DNA from: Taishania sp.
Lineage (GTDB): Bacteria > Bacteroidota > Bacteroidia > Flavobacteriales_D > Crocinitomicaceae
Length of the DNA: 6,824 nt
Assembly: GCA_030150045.1 (NCBI GenBank)
Contig: JASLGM010000019.1
Span: forward strand, 1-6,824
Direction: 5' to 3'
Numbering within the stretch: the first letter of the stretch is position 1; each line of letters opens with the position of its first letter. The translations under genes were made by a program, and so were the position numbers. The notes beneath the pieces were generated by a model. It was given only the letters and a program-made list of their open reading frames with translations. It had not been told where the DNA came from and did not search any database. Positions 1 through 6,638 of this stretch are shown here, in pieces.

Positions 1-84
1 GCAAATATCTTTAGTCTGCTTGCCAGCTTCATATTCCTTCAGAATATTAACAATCTGGGCTTCTGTAAATCTTGACTTTTTCAT
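1..84 (-). CDS. IS3-family transposase OrfA, N-terminal part (runs off window)
   Basis: Reading leftwards from an ATG at 84-82, 28 codons are open to the window edge. The peptide begins MKKSRFTEAQIVNILKEYEA and continues GKQTKDIC. This is the familiar start of IS3-family OrfA proteins: a basic N-terminus, then the first helix of a helix-turn-helix domain (FTEAQIV..L). OrfA binds the element's terminal repeats; by family knowledge it is normally fused to the DDE-type OrfB by programmed frameshifting to give the active transposase. The rest of OrfA and all of OrfB would lie left of position 1, so whether the element is complete cannot be judged. There is no clear Shine-Dalgarno upstream of the ATG, as usual in Bacteroidota. 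The family call rests on recognising the motif, not on a database search. Confidence 0.85.
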   Translation of the reverse strand, partial: MKKSRFTEAQIVNILKEYEAGKQTKDIC

Positions 85-92
85 ACTATAAA

Positions 93-121
93 ACAATTTA
101 AATTTAATACTTTTAAATTGT
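93..121. repeat. 10-bp inverted repeat just upstream of OrfA
   Basis: acaatttaaa (93-102) and tttaaattgt (112-121) are perfect complements around a 9-base loop, ending 9 bases before the OrfA start codon. Such a hairpin could be an operator for OrfA, or could hide the translation start in transcripts entering from outside the element, a device known in several insertion sequences. It is AT-only apart from one G-C pair, so it is weak as RNA. The function is inference. Confidence 0.5.
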
Positions 122-124
122 CTG

Positions 125-178
125 AAAAATGGGGAAGTTTACCAAAAAGGGAAGGCTACAAAAATGGGGAAGTTTACC
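125..178. repeat. Two 19-bp direct repeats plus a degenerate middle copy at the IS end
   Basis: The sequence aaaaatggggaagtttacc occurs identically at 125-143 and 160-178, 35 bases apart. Between them, 144-159 (aaaaagggaaggctac) reads as a shortened, diverged copy, so the end is made of three head-to-tail units. Repeated motifs at transposon ends commonly serve as multiple transposase-binding sites; that role is inferred here. Alternatively the outer copy could be the true IS end and the inner copy a vestige of an earlier insertion of a related element. Confidence 0.75.
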
Positions 179-180
179 GA

Positions 181-299
181 CTAAGTATCCATCGATATAG
201 CAGTAAAAATGGATTTGATAACCCTTCTATTTATTGTTACGATTTACAGTATATTATCTCACATATTAATGATTATTTAATTAACTTAACCTAGATAAA
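181..299. other. Leader between IS end and operon
   Basis: These 119 AT-rich bases separate the IS end from the first ATG of the operon and should contain its promoter. No convincing Bacteroidota promoter was found: TTTG at 214-217 is followed 20 bases later by tacgattt (238-245), which matches the TAnnTTTG element only in part. No small gene or RNA structure is seen. Confidence 0.4.
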
Positions 300-1154
300 A
301 TGAAAAATTTAAATGATGTAAGATTGTTTACAACATTACTTCCACAAGACAATAAAACCTATAAATCGTGTTGAGTTATCAAGGCTCATGATATTTCGTT
401 GTATGAGTATGAAGACAATGCTATCATTCCTGTTGATGATTGGATTAAGTCAAATTCGCTATCTTTATGTGGTAAAGAAGAAGTAAGTGAGTATGACTTG
501 GGAAAGAATATTTTTGTGGGAAAACTACCCGAAAAAATATTAGATAACATTTAGTCATTTAATCTGGAACTATCAAAAGATGGAAAAAGCGTATATGAAA
601 GATTGAAAAGTCAACCAGGTAAATTTATAACCTTTGATAATGGAATAAATGCTTTTCTAAAATCAAATCTTTTATCAACTTCAGAAGATATAGTTTTTCA
701 AACGTTAGCCGTATCTAGACAAGGATTGCAAACTTTGAATTTTAAATTTATAGAAGAAAGTATGCGATATACAGGATTACATCTTGATAGAAGCGAAGAT
801 AAAAAACTGGGAAAATGCCATACTGCACAACAGCGAATCTGTTTTAATTTAGGAGAAACCAGGTACCTATATTATTGTCCTATATCTGCCGATAAATTGA
901 AAGAAACATTGGAGAAGAAAGTGTCACACGAGGTGAATTTTGATAATATAATAGATCTCTATTATGAACATTTTAAAGATTACCCAATTAATGTAGTTGA
1001 ATTGCCTTTTGGGAATTTTTATATTGCCCCTACGGATAACGTTATTCACGATGGCTCCACAATTAACCATATTAATCCTGATATTACATTAGTATATCTC
1101 GGATATTTCAACTTAAACACAAATGAAAAAATATATGAATTACAGCAAATATAG
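300..1154 (+). pseudogene. Oxygenase-like protein gene interrupted by two in-frame stop codons
   Basis: A single frame runs 284 codons from ATG at 300-302 to TAG at 1152-1154 with no frameshift, but contains TGA at 372-374 (codon 25) and TAG at 552-554 (codon 85). Codon usage and protein-like composition continue through both stops. Each is one base change from a sense codon (for example TGG or CGA, and CAG or AAG). This favours a recently inactivated gene over three separate short genes. The segment after the second stop could still be made from a TTG at 603 (183 residues). Not recognised at family level, but the distal part carries GLHLD (His161, Asp163 in full-frame numbering), QQRICFNLG (Arg179) and a late VIHDGST (His250). 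That order resembles the HxD...H iron ligands of 2-oxoglutarate/Fe(II) oxygenases on a double-stranded beta-helix. This assignment is a tentative inference. Its 3' end overlaps the next gene by 32 bases, so it is the first member of the operon. Confidence 0.75.
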
Positions 1155-2184
1155 CGTCCTAATTATTTCTTTGTTCATTGTTGTAACAGGATTCACCCAG
1201 CGCAAATTTTTCTATGATGGAGTGACGTTTGAGGAACATTCATTGCACTACATGGCAGATGACACGATACGAATATTGAGAAATGTAGAAGGATATAGTC
1301 CCGATAAACCAACAGCAATTTTTCTACCTGGCTCATTGCCAAGACCACTCGTAATAAAAATCAACGATACAACAGATGTACTTACTTTAATTTCAAATTT
1401 TGATTGCTCAAATTTGATTAATAACTTCAATTTGATTATGGTAAATAAACCATATACGCCACTTGTTATGGAATTTGAGAAAGTAACGGAAAATGCTCTA
1501 TATGTACCTGACCTCAATAATCCAAATTGTTTTGATACAAATTATTTGAGAACAGACAATCTCTATTACATTTCTGAAAGAACAAATACATTGATTAATT
1601 CGCTCGTTGAAAATAAACAAATTACAAGCAAGCGCTTGTTATTGATGGGGCATTCTCAAGGTGCCGTAGAGGCGGCAAGAGTGGGAAGAATAAATTCTTA
1701 TGTGACAGATGTCGCTTTGATGAGTACCAATCCTATTGGTAGGTATCAATATTTTTTAATGGCTAATCGCCTTGATTATCAGTATGGTGAAATTAGCTTT
1801 ACTGAATATAAAAAGAGAAGCGAAGAACTGTTGAACGAGTTTAAGAAAGCTTCATTAAATCCAACAAAATCAAATTGTCATGAGGGGAGTAATATGAACC
1901 TTATTTCTTTTTCCGAATCAGTAATTGATGACATCAAAAATACAAAAGCAAATGTGTTTTTTGGGTTCGGGAGTAAAGATTTGAGGTCTATTTTTTCAGA
2001 TTTGGTTTCCTTGGAATGTATAAAAGTTGGAAAAACTAATTGTTTTGTAACTCTTTATGAAAATTTAGAACATAATTTTTTTGAAGTAGATAAAAATGGA
2101 CAAGTTGATTATCAAAAAGGAAACTGGGGTAAAACTATTGACGATATTATCAATTGGTTTGTAGAATCAATAAATAATGAATGA
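1123..2184 (+). CDS. Exported alpha/beta-hydrolase (esterase/peptidase-like serine hydrolase)
   Basis: The 353-residue protein has an N-terminal signal-type segment (residues 10-25, hydrophobic SVLIISLFIVV followed by TGFTQ, a typical Bacteroidota signal peptidase site), so it probably acts in the periplasm or outside. An alpha/beta-hydrolase core follows. IFLPGS at 66-71 fits the oxyanion-hole strand-loop. MGHSQGA at 175-181 is the nucleophile elbow with Ser178. Asp286 in GFGSKD and His317 in LEH complete a canonical triad at the expected spacing. The substrate is unknown. In peptide natural product operons such hydrolases trim, release or inactivate products, but that role here is inference from the neighbours. 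The start at 1123 overlaps the preceding frame by 32 bases; ATG at 1135 is an alternative that keeps the signal segment. The stop overlaps the exporter's ATG (ATGA at 2181-2184). No damage is visible. Confidence 0.85.
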   Translation: MKKYMNYSKYSVLIISLFIVVTGFTQRKFFYDGVTFEEHSLHYMADDTIRILRNVEGYSPDKPTAIFLPGSLPRPLVIKINDTTDVLTLISNFDCSNLINNFNLIMVNKPYTPLVMEFEKVTENALYVPDLNNPNCFDTNYLRTDNLYYISERTNTLINSLVENKQITSKRLLLMGHSQGAVEAARVGRINSYVTDVALMSTNPIGRYQYFLMANRLDYQYGEISFTEYKKRSEELLNEFKKASLNPTKSNCHEGSNMNLISFSESVIDDIKNTKANVFFGFGSKDLRSIFSDLVSLECIKVGKTNCFVTLYENLEHNFFEVDKNGQVDYQKGNWGKTIDDIINWFVESINNE

Positions 2185-3305
2185 GAAAATTCAAATGTTT
2201 TATTCAGTTAAGCAGGAAAGATTGTGGTGGCACCTGTCTTAGAATGATTTCATACTACTATGGTTTAAATTTACCAATAGCAACTATTAATGAATGGGCA
2301 GAGACCACCCGTGAAGGAGCCTCACTTCTCAATATTGCTACTGCGGCCGAAAAGATAGGTTTTCGTACGTTAGGCTTAAAGATAGATTTTTCCAAACTTA
2401 AAGAGGACGCACCATTACCTTGTGTTGTTCATTGGAAACAGAGTCATTTTGTTGTTATCTATAAGATAAAAAACGATACTGTCTATGTTGCTGATCCTGG
2501 ACATGGTTTACTAAAATACTCCGTTCGTGAATTTATAGATAACTGGATAGGTAAAAACGCAAATGTAACTGAAGAAGGTATTGCTTTACTATTGGAACCA
2601 ACATCGCGTTTAAAACAAACAGAGGAAGACAGCAACAAAACTAAAAGAGGCTTTTCATTTTTGTATCAATACTTGTTTCGGTATAAAAAATTCATATTTC
2701 AATTAGCTTTGGGTTTGTTGACAGGTTCGTTGCTTCAACTGATTTTTCCATTTCTCACACAAAGTATTGTGGATATTGGTATTCAAAATCAAGACATAAA
2801 TTTTATCTATCTCATTCTCTTTGCCCAATTATTTCTATTTCTTGGTAAAACAAGCGTGGATATTATACGGGGTTGGATTTTGTTGCATTTAAGTACTCGC
2901 ATCAACATTTCACTCGTTTCCGATTTCTTCATCAAATTGATGAATCTCCCCATTGCTTATTTTGATTCCAAAATGACAGGAGATATTCTGCAACGAATTA
3001 CAGATCATCAACGCATTGAGGATTTATTAACTTCAACTTCACTCAATACCCTGTTTCCATTTTTTAATCTCATTGTTTTTGGTGGAGTATTAGCCTGGTA
3101 TGATTTAAAAATATTTGCCATTTTCTTTGTTGGAAGTACATTGTATTTTATTTGGGTACTATTGTTTCTCAAAAGGAGAAAGGATTTAGATTACAAGCGT
3201 TTTTCTCAAATGAGCAACGAACAAAGTAAAGTTATCGAACTCATCAACGGCATGCAGGAAATCAAACTGCACAATGCCGAAAAAAAAAAACGTTGGAGTT
3301 GGTAG
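2181..3305 (+). pseudogene. C39-peptidase ABC exporter (bacteriocin/RiPP type), 3'-truncated
   Basis: This is the N-terminal half of a peptidase-containing ABC transporter, the class that cleaves double-glycine leaders and exports the mature peptide across the inner membrane. Residues 1-135 are a C39 peptidase: Gln9 (oxyanion), Cys15 in DCGGTC, His89 in HWKQSHFVV and Asp105 in ADPGHG, all expected catalytic positions. From about 165 the ABC membrane domain begins, with hydrophobic segments near 171-191, 206-222, 290-305 and 311-330 and the family motif IELINGMQEIKLHNAEKKKRW at 352 onwards. Family members run to about 700 or more residues with a C-terminal ATPase. This one stops at residue 374, has no Walker A, signature or Walker B motif, and none is found downstream in any frame. 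An 11-A tract (3280-3290) lies just before the break. The remnant might still make an active peptidase but cannot power export. The start is translationally coupled to the hydrolase through ATGA. Confidence 0.85.
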
Positions 3306-3395
3306 GAAAAAACTTGCGGTTGGTTGAACGGTGCTTGTGAAAGGGATTGTGTGGAGTGATACCAACGGCAAGTGTGGGTTGCTGATGCGGTTGAA

Positions 3396-3455
3396 GTGAG
3401 CGAAATGATGAATCCCGATATTCCATTTCATTACAATCGGGACTAGTTCGCTTAC
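3396..3455. repeat. Nested two-stem inverted repeat
   Basis: gtgagcgaa (3396-3404) can pair with ttcgcttac (3447-3455) over 9 bp including one G-U if read as plus-strand RNA. Inside it, tcccgat (3413-3419) pairs perfectly with atcggga (3436-3442) around a 16-base loop. The two stems are separated by an 8-base and a 4-base internal bulge. An alternative partner for the outer arm exists: gctcac (3480-3485) is the exact complement of gtgagc (3396-3401), so two exclusive folds are possible. Function unknown. Confidence 0.55.
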
Positions 3456-3457
3456 GT

Positions 3458-3475
3458 AATCTTTTTACAAAGATT
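3458..3475. repeat. Small 7-bp hairpin
   Basis: aatcttt (3458-3464) and aaagatt (3469-3475) are perfect complements around the four-base loop ttac. It lies three bases after the nested stem at 3396-3455 and before the alternative pairing arm, so it may be part of the same folded unit. It has no T tract and does not look like a terminator. Confidence 0.5.
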
Positions 3476-3896
3476 TCTAGCTCACTGAGACGGCGTGAAG
3501 CAAATGGGAAAACAAGTGTGTGAAGTGTTGAGGAACGAGAAAGCAAACGCTCTTGTTGTGGGAGTTCGGAAGTGGCTGAACTGAATGGAAACTAACGGAA
3601 AAGCCTTTTTTCAGGCTCCGGATGCTGTAATGAAGAAAGTGACTGACGTACGCAGGCACAAAAACTGTGACAAACCCGAAGCTCGAGCGATTTAGCAGGC
3701 GAGCATAACACAAGTGGCGGTGACACCCCACATTTTGTATTTATCATTTGAGCCATGAGGAACGAGCTAGCGAAAAATAACCTTATTTGGGGTATGGGGT
3801 GGCAGAGTAGCCGCGACTGACGACGCAGAATGAACAGGCAAGAAAAACAAGTGAACAGCCGCTTTGACGAATTCTGAGGAAACGGCTAAGGAACGT

Positions 3897-3982
3897 TAAA
3901 AACAAGGGCGTGTTTCGACAAGCTCAACAGCCCTAAAGGATGGGGAGCTATGACGAACCGCTTTGTATTACCCTTGTTTTTA
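3897..3982. repeat. 12-bp inverted repeat enclosing a REP-like inner hairpin
   Basis: taaaaacaaggg (3897-3908) and cccttgttttta (3971-3982) are perfect complements 62 bases apart. Just inside the left arm, gggc-g-tgtt (3906-3914) pairs with aaca-gccc (3926-3933) with one bulged G, closing over tcgacaagctc. The core tgtttcgacaagctcaaca (3911-3929) resembles the TTCGACAAGCTCA motif I know from widespread intergenic palindromic repeats in bacteria. T-rich sequence follows the right arm on the plus strand and the left arm on the minus strand, so weak bidirectional termination is possible, but the loop is long for that. Confidence 0.55.
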
Positions 3983-4040
3983 TGTTTTTCCGAAGCTGTG
4001 AGGACAAGGAGGAAGACCGATTTACCGCTAATTAAACACG

Positions 4041-5966
4041 TTAATGAATAACCTGTAAAAAACCTGATTTTTCAATTATTGAACCATTATAAGTTTCAAA
4101 CGTAATTCGGTAATAATAAGTACCATCTGCAACATTTGAGCCTATTTGTGTGGTTCCGTCCCATAAAGAGGTACTGTTCCAACTGAATACGGAAGATTGG
4201 GGAACTGTTATCTGATCTTCTTTAATAAGATTCCCCCAGCGATTGACAATTGCATAGCTAAAAGAAATAGCATTTTTATAGCTGATGACAAAAAAATCGT
4301 TTATTCCATCGTTATTTACTGTAATTACATTGGGAATTTCAGTTAATACAGTACAGTTTTCACTCTTTTCTACTGTCATGGTATCAGAAAATATACCACA
4401 TTCAGTCATCATTTCAAGTATATACACTCCTTCATTCTGAACAAATACTACTGACGTAGTATCTCCGGTATTCCATGAATAAGAAATGCCACAAGTGTTT
4501 AATAGGTTTATTTCAAACGGTTCATGATCGCAAAGATCAATATATTTGGGAAGTTTAACGCTTTCTTTCCCACAAATGTTGATACACTGAACAGATGTTG
4601 TTGCAACTCCATTCTGAAAAATAACAGCTTCTACGGTCCAATTACCCGCATATGGAAAAACGAAAGAAACAGTATCTCCTTGTCCTGATATGTCCAATTC
4701 TGGTACAGTCCAATGCACAGAATCAATATTTGTATAACCATTTTCCAGAAAAAAATCAATATGTGTATTTGCACAGGTACCTGAGTAACTAAAATCACTT
4801 GATTTATGATTGAAATGATAAGCTGCTATATAGGGAAGATTTATATAATTTTTATTGATTCCGGGATGATTTATTGTAATAGTATTTGGGACATAATCAC
4901 ATGCTAAGCCAGAAAGATCAGGAGATTCAATTGAAGCGATATGTGATATGGCATCTACATTTGTTGTGAGTTGGAAAGTCCCACTTCCATAAGATCCCCA
5001 GCTCAAAGGTAATACACTAATTTCATCTTCAGGATAATTGAAACAGTAGATTTTACCATCTTTGCTTCTCTGCATATGAGATCCACTTTTATAACTAAGT
5101 AATTGTGTTAGTGTACCAGAATATAAGTTATACTGTTTTTCATTAATATACAAAATTGAATCATTGGGAGAATATTCAATACCATAGCCATGATCCAATG
5201 GTAAATCAATCTGCTGTTTAAGGTCGACTTTACCCGTAGATGAATCAAAATGACACAACACTAAAGTGTTTGCCTCTGCAAAAGCTAGTTCATTCCCTGC
5301 ATTATTAAATTTCATTTCTCCAAAGAATAAACAGACTGCCTTAACACTTGATTTAATCGGTGAAGGATTTATTCCATGTTCCGTAACAAGATAACTTAAA
5401 AATTCAAGTGTGTAATCGGAGATATTTGTAGTTCTGTACTTTATAACAACCAACCAGAAATCACGGTTATTACAATGTTTAGTTACTGCCATTTTTTCAG
5501 TCAATGTATCTTTGATAAGAATGTTTTGTTTGGAAACAACATCCCCAACACCACTATTCAGTGTTTTATCAAGAACGGAATAGCTTAGTATCCCATTAGC
5601 AGAGAGTGATATTAAATAATATTGATCTTCATTATTAAGTTTATTCACAAAAAGACTACCCTGTGTTGTTGTTATAACATTATTCAAATCAGCTGGAGAT
5701 AAATCGCTTCCATTGGGTAATACATTATTGTCTGCTCCCCATACGGTTTCTCCATCTGAATAAAATAGCAAGTTGCCATTCTTATCAGAAATGCAGGTAC
5801 CTGATTCTGCAAAATCAGCATTTGTAACAGTTCCTGTTAAAATAGGAGTTCCTCCTGAAAAATCTACTAAAGAATTGGGATTAACTACCCATTTATCAGC
5901 TTCGCCTTGAGACAAGGCGAAGCCAACAATTAACAATAAAAAAATTGTATGAATACATTTCATCAT
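4041..5966 (-). CDS. Secreted T9SS protein with gliding-motility-associated C-terminal domain
   Basis: The 641-residue protein is probably exported by Sec and then anchored or released by type IX secretion. Residues 1-19 are a signal peptide (MMKCIHTIFLLLIVGFALSQ). Residues 25-75 resemble the N-terminus common to large Bacteroidota surface proteins (DFSGGTP..., then CISDKNGNLLFYSDGETVW). Up to about 360 the sequence has beta-propeller-like repeats of short hydrophobic strands (LLFYSDG, LAFAEAN, KIYCFNYPED). About 390-465 and 475-540 look like PKD/Ig-like beta modules with Cys pairs. The end, 544-641, is a CHU_C/type B sorting domain: IPNVITVNNDGINDFF, NRWGNLI, LWDGT, DGTYYYRI and GFLQVIH. Ligand unknown; such proteins act as adhesins or surface structures. 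Tandem ATGs at 5966 and 5963 are both possible starts. It lies 30 bases downstream of the 213-codon gene and is probably cotranscribed with it. No damage is seen. Confidence 0.88.
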   Translation of the reverse strand: MMKCIHTIFLLLIVGFALSQGEADKWVVNPNSLVDFSGGTPILTGTVTNADFAESGTCISDKNGNLLFYSDGETVWGADNNVLPNGSDLSPADLNNVITTTQGSLFVNKLNNEDQYYLISLSANGILSYSVLDKTLNSGVGDVVSKQNILIKDTLTEKMAVTKHCNNRDFWLVVIKYRTTNISDYTLEFLSYLVTEHGINPSPIKSSVKAVCLFFGEMKFNNAGNELAFAEANTLVLCHFDSSTGKVDLKQQIDLPLDHGYGIEYSPNDSILYINEKQYNLYSGTLTQLLSYKSGSHMQRSKDGKIYCFNYPEDEISVLPLSWGSYGSGTFQLTTNVDAISHIASIESPDLSGLACDYVPNTITINHPGINKNYINLPYIAAYHFNHKSSDFSYSGTCANTHIDFFLENGYTNIDSVHWTVPELDISGQGDTVSFVFPYAGNWTVEAVIFQNGVATTSVQCINICGKESVKLPKYIDLCDHEPFEINLLNTCGISYSWNTGDTTSVVFVQNEGVYILEMMTECGIFSDTMTVEKSENCTVLTEIPNVITVNNDGINDFFVISYKNAISFSYAIVNRWGNLIKEDQITVPQSSVFSWNSTSLWDGTTQIGSNVADGTYYYRITFETYNGSIIEKSGFLQVIH

Positions 5967-5996
5967 TATTAAATAAACGGAATGTTTTCAAAGATA

Positions 5997-6638
5997 TTAT
6001 CTTAAAACAGTAACTTGACGAGTACAACCACTTAAACGTTGAACACAAAAGAACCATATCCAACGAACACAGGGATTTACATCACTATTATCCATACAAA
6101 TACGCTGAAAATTGCTTTGACCGCAGTATTGCATCTCAAGTGTATAATTATACACACCATCTTGTACAACTCCGACACTGTTAGTCCCATCCCAAAAAAT
6201 ATCTCCCTGACGAACATTTTGATGAGGTAATCTTCCAGCATCTGCTTTTGTAACGGTTTTAAAATTCTCTCCCCATCTATTCCAAATTCGTAATTTGAAA
6301 TCAATAATACCATAAGCAGGCTCATCTCCAATATTCATTGGTGCATACGGTCCAGCTTCTAATATCCGGAAAACATTGTTGTACTGCCCATTATCTGGAG
6401 TAAAAGTGTTTGGAGCTATTAGACCATGCCCCCCTGGACGATAATGTAATTGCATCGTTTTAGACCCTGATGTTGAACATAACGGATTATTATATGATGC
6501 GGTTAATGTGCCATCTGCATTGGGAGCATGTATGGTTTTACCTGAACCAATAAATGTTGTTGTTCCTCCTGTTGGCTGAATAGCTGGCTGTTTTTTTGTA
6601 TTTGATTGAATTTCTTTGTTTTTGGTCAAGAAATACAA
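5997..6638 (-). pseudogene. Fragment of a T9SS gliding-motility C-terminal domain protein
   Basis: The open frame of 213 codons begins only at TTG codons (6638, or codon 4). An in-frame TGA at 6644-6642 lies just upstream, and no ATG precedes codon 62. There is no signal peptide, which a type IX substrate needs. Residues 17-72 look like the tail of a PKD/Ig-like or repeat module (QPTGGTTTFIGSGKTIHAPN, NPLCSTSG). Residues 73-169 match the CHU_C pattern: APNTFTPD, IWNRWGE at 118-124, IFWDGT at 147-152 and DGVYNYTLE at 160-168. An extra Cys-rich tail follows (YCGQ, ICMD, NPCVRW, FFCVQRLSGCTRQVTVLR). The simplest reading is a 3' remnant of a longer surface-protein gene whose 5' part was deleted, leaving the end next to the tRNA terminator. 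A functional short protein with a non-ATG start is less likely. It is followed after 30 bases by the intact 641-residue type IX gene on the same strand. Confidence 0.7.

Larger units (their letters stand above)
1..180 (-). mobile_element. One end of an IS3-family insertion sequence
   Basis: The segment holds the start of OrfA (84-1) and about 95 bases of leader containing repeated motifs of the kind found at IS termini. The outer boundary is placed near 178-180, where the last copy of the motif ends and the sequence becomes ordinary AT-rich DNA. This boundary is inferred: the other end of the element lies outside the window, so neither the terminal inverted repeat nor a target-site duplication could be matched. 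The element points away from the operon that begins at 300, so it could bring a promoter only from its outer end; none is obvious. Confidence 0.7.
3306..4040. other. Gene-free segment with unusual composition and nested inverted repeats
   Basis: These 735 bases hold no convincing gene. All plus frames are closed by frequent stops, and the short open minus frames lack conserved motifs and overlap one another. Composition differs from the flanks: a hand count gives 29 G+C in 60 bases at 3481-3540 against 23 in 60 at 2401-2460 in the exporter. The plus strand is rich in G/A phrases such as gaggaacg. Within it are a nested hairpin at 3396-3455, a small hairpin at 3458-3475, an 11-base direct repeat (3529-3539 and 3756-3766) and a 12-bp long-range inverted repeat with an inner stem (3897-3982). 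It begins where the exporter loses family similarity, so it looks like inserted or recombined DNA. A repeat element or a structured noncoding RNA are possibilities. I do not recognise a named family. Confidence 0.6.

Noticed and set aside
214..245. Bacteroidota-type promoter (TTTG ... TAnnTTTG) before the operon
   Set aside because: The -7 part (tacgattt) matches only partly, so the call would not be reliable.
300..374. 24-residue peptide (ends KSC) as a RiPP precursor for the C39 exporter
   Set aside because: It has no double-glycine or GLGL-type leader, and the same frame continues as protein-like sequence past the stop, so it fits the start of the broken gene better.
372..374. TGA as a selenocysteine codon
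   Set aside because: A second stop of another type (TAG) interrupts the same frame, and no SECIS-like hairpin was evident just downstream; nonsense mutation is simpler.
1248..1517. 89-codon minus-strand open frame
   Set aside because: It lies entirely inside the intact hydrolase gene on the other strand, has no family motif, and is best explained as a shadow.
3186..3731. Three overlapping minus-strand open frames (81, 94 and 84 codons)
   Set aside because: They overlap one another in different frames, partly cover the exporter, are rich in Ser/His/Phe/Arg without domain motifs, and lie over inverted repeats, so they are probably chance frames.
3694..3982. Integron attC site around gcataac and the 12-bp inverted repeat
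   Set aside because: The core sites do not match RYYYAAC...GTTRRRY at a workable spacing, and no cassette genes or integrase are present.
5989..5996. TATCTTTG on the minus strand as a -7 element before the 641-codon gene
   Set aside because: The hexamer-like match is good, but no TTG-type -33 element lies at the right distance (nearest is about 28 bases upstream), and it overlaps the stop of the upstream frame.
6039..6331. Short open frames of 63 (plus) and 84 (minus) codons
   Set aside because: Both lie within the CHU_C fragment in other frames, and the conserved NRWGE/WDGT motifs belong to the longer frame.
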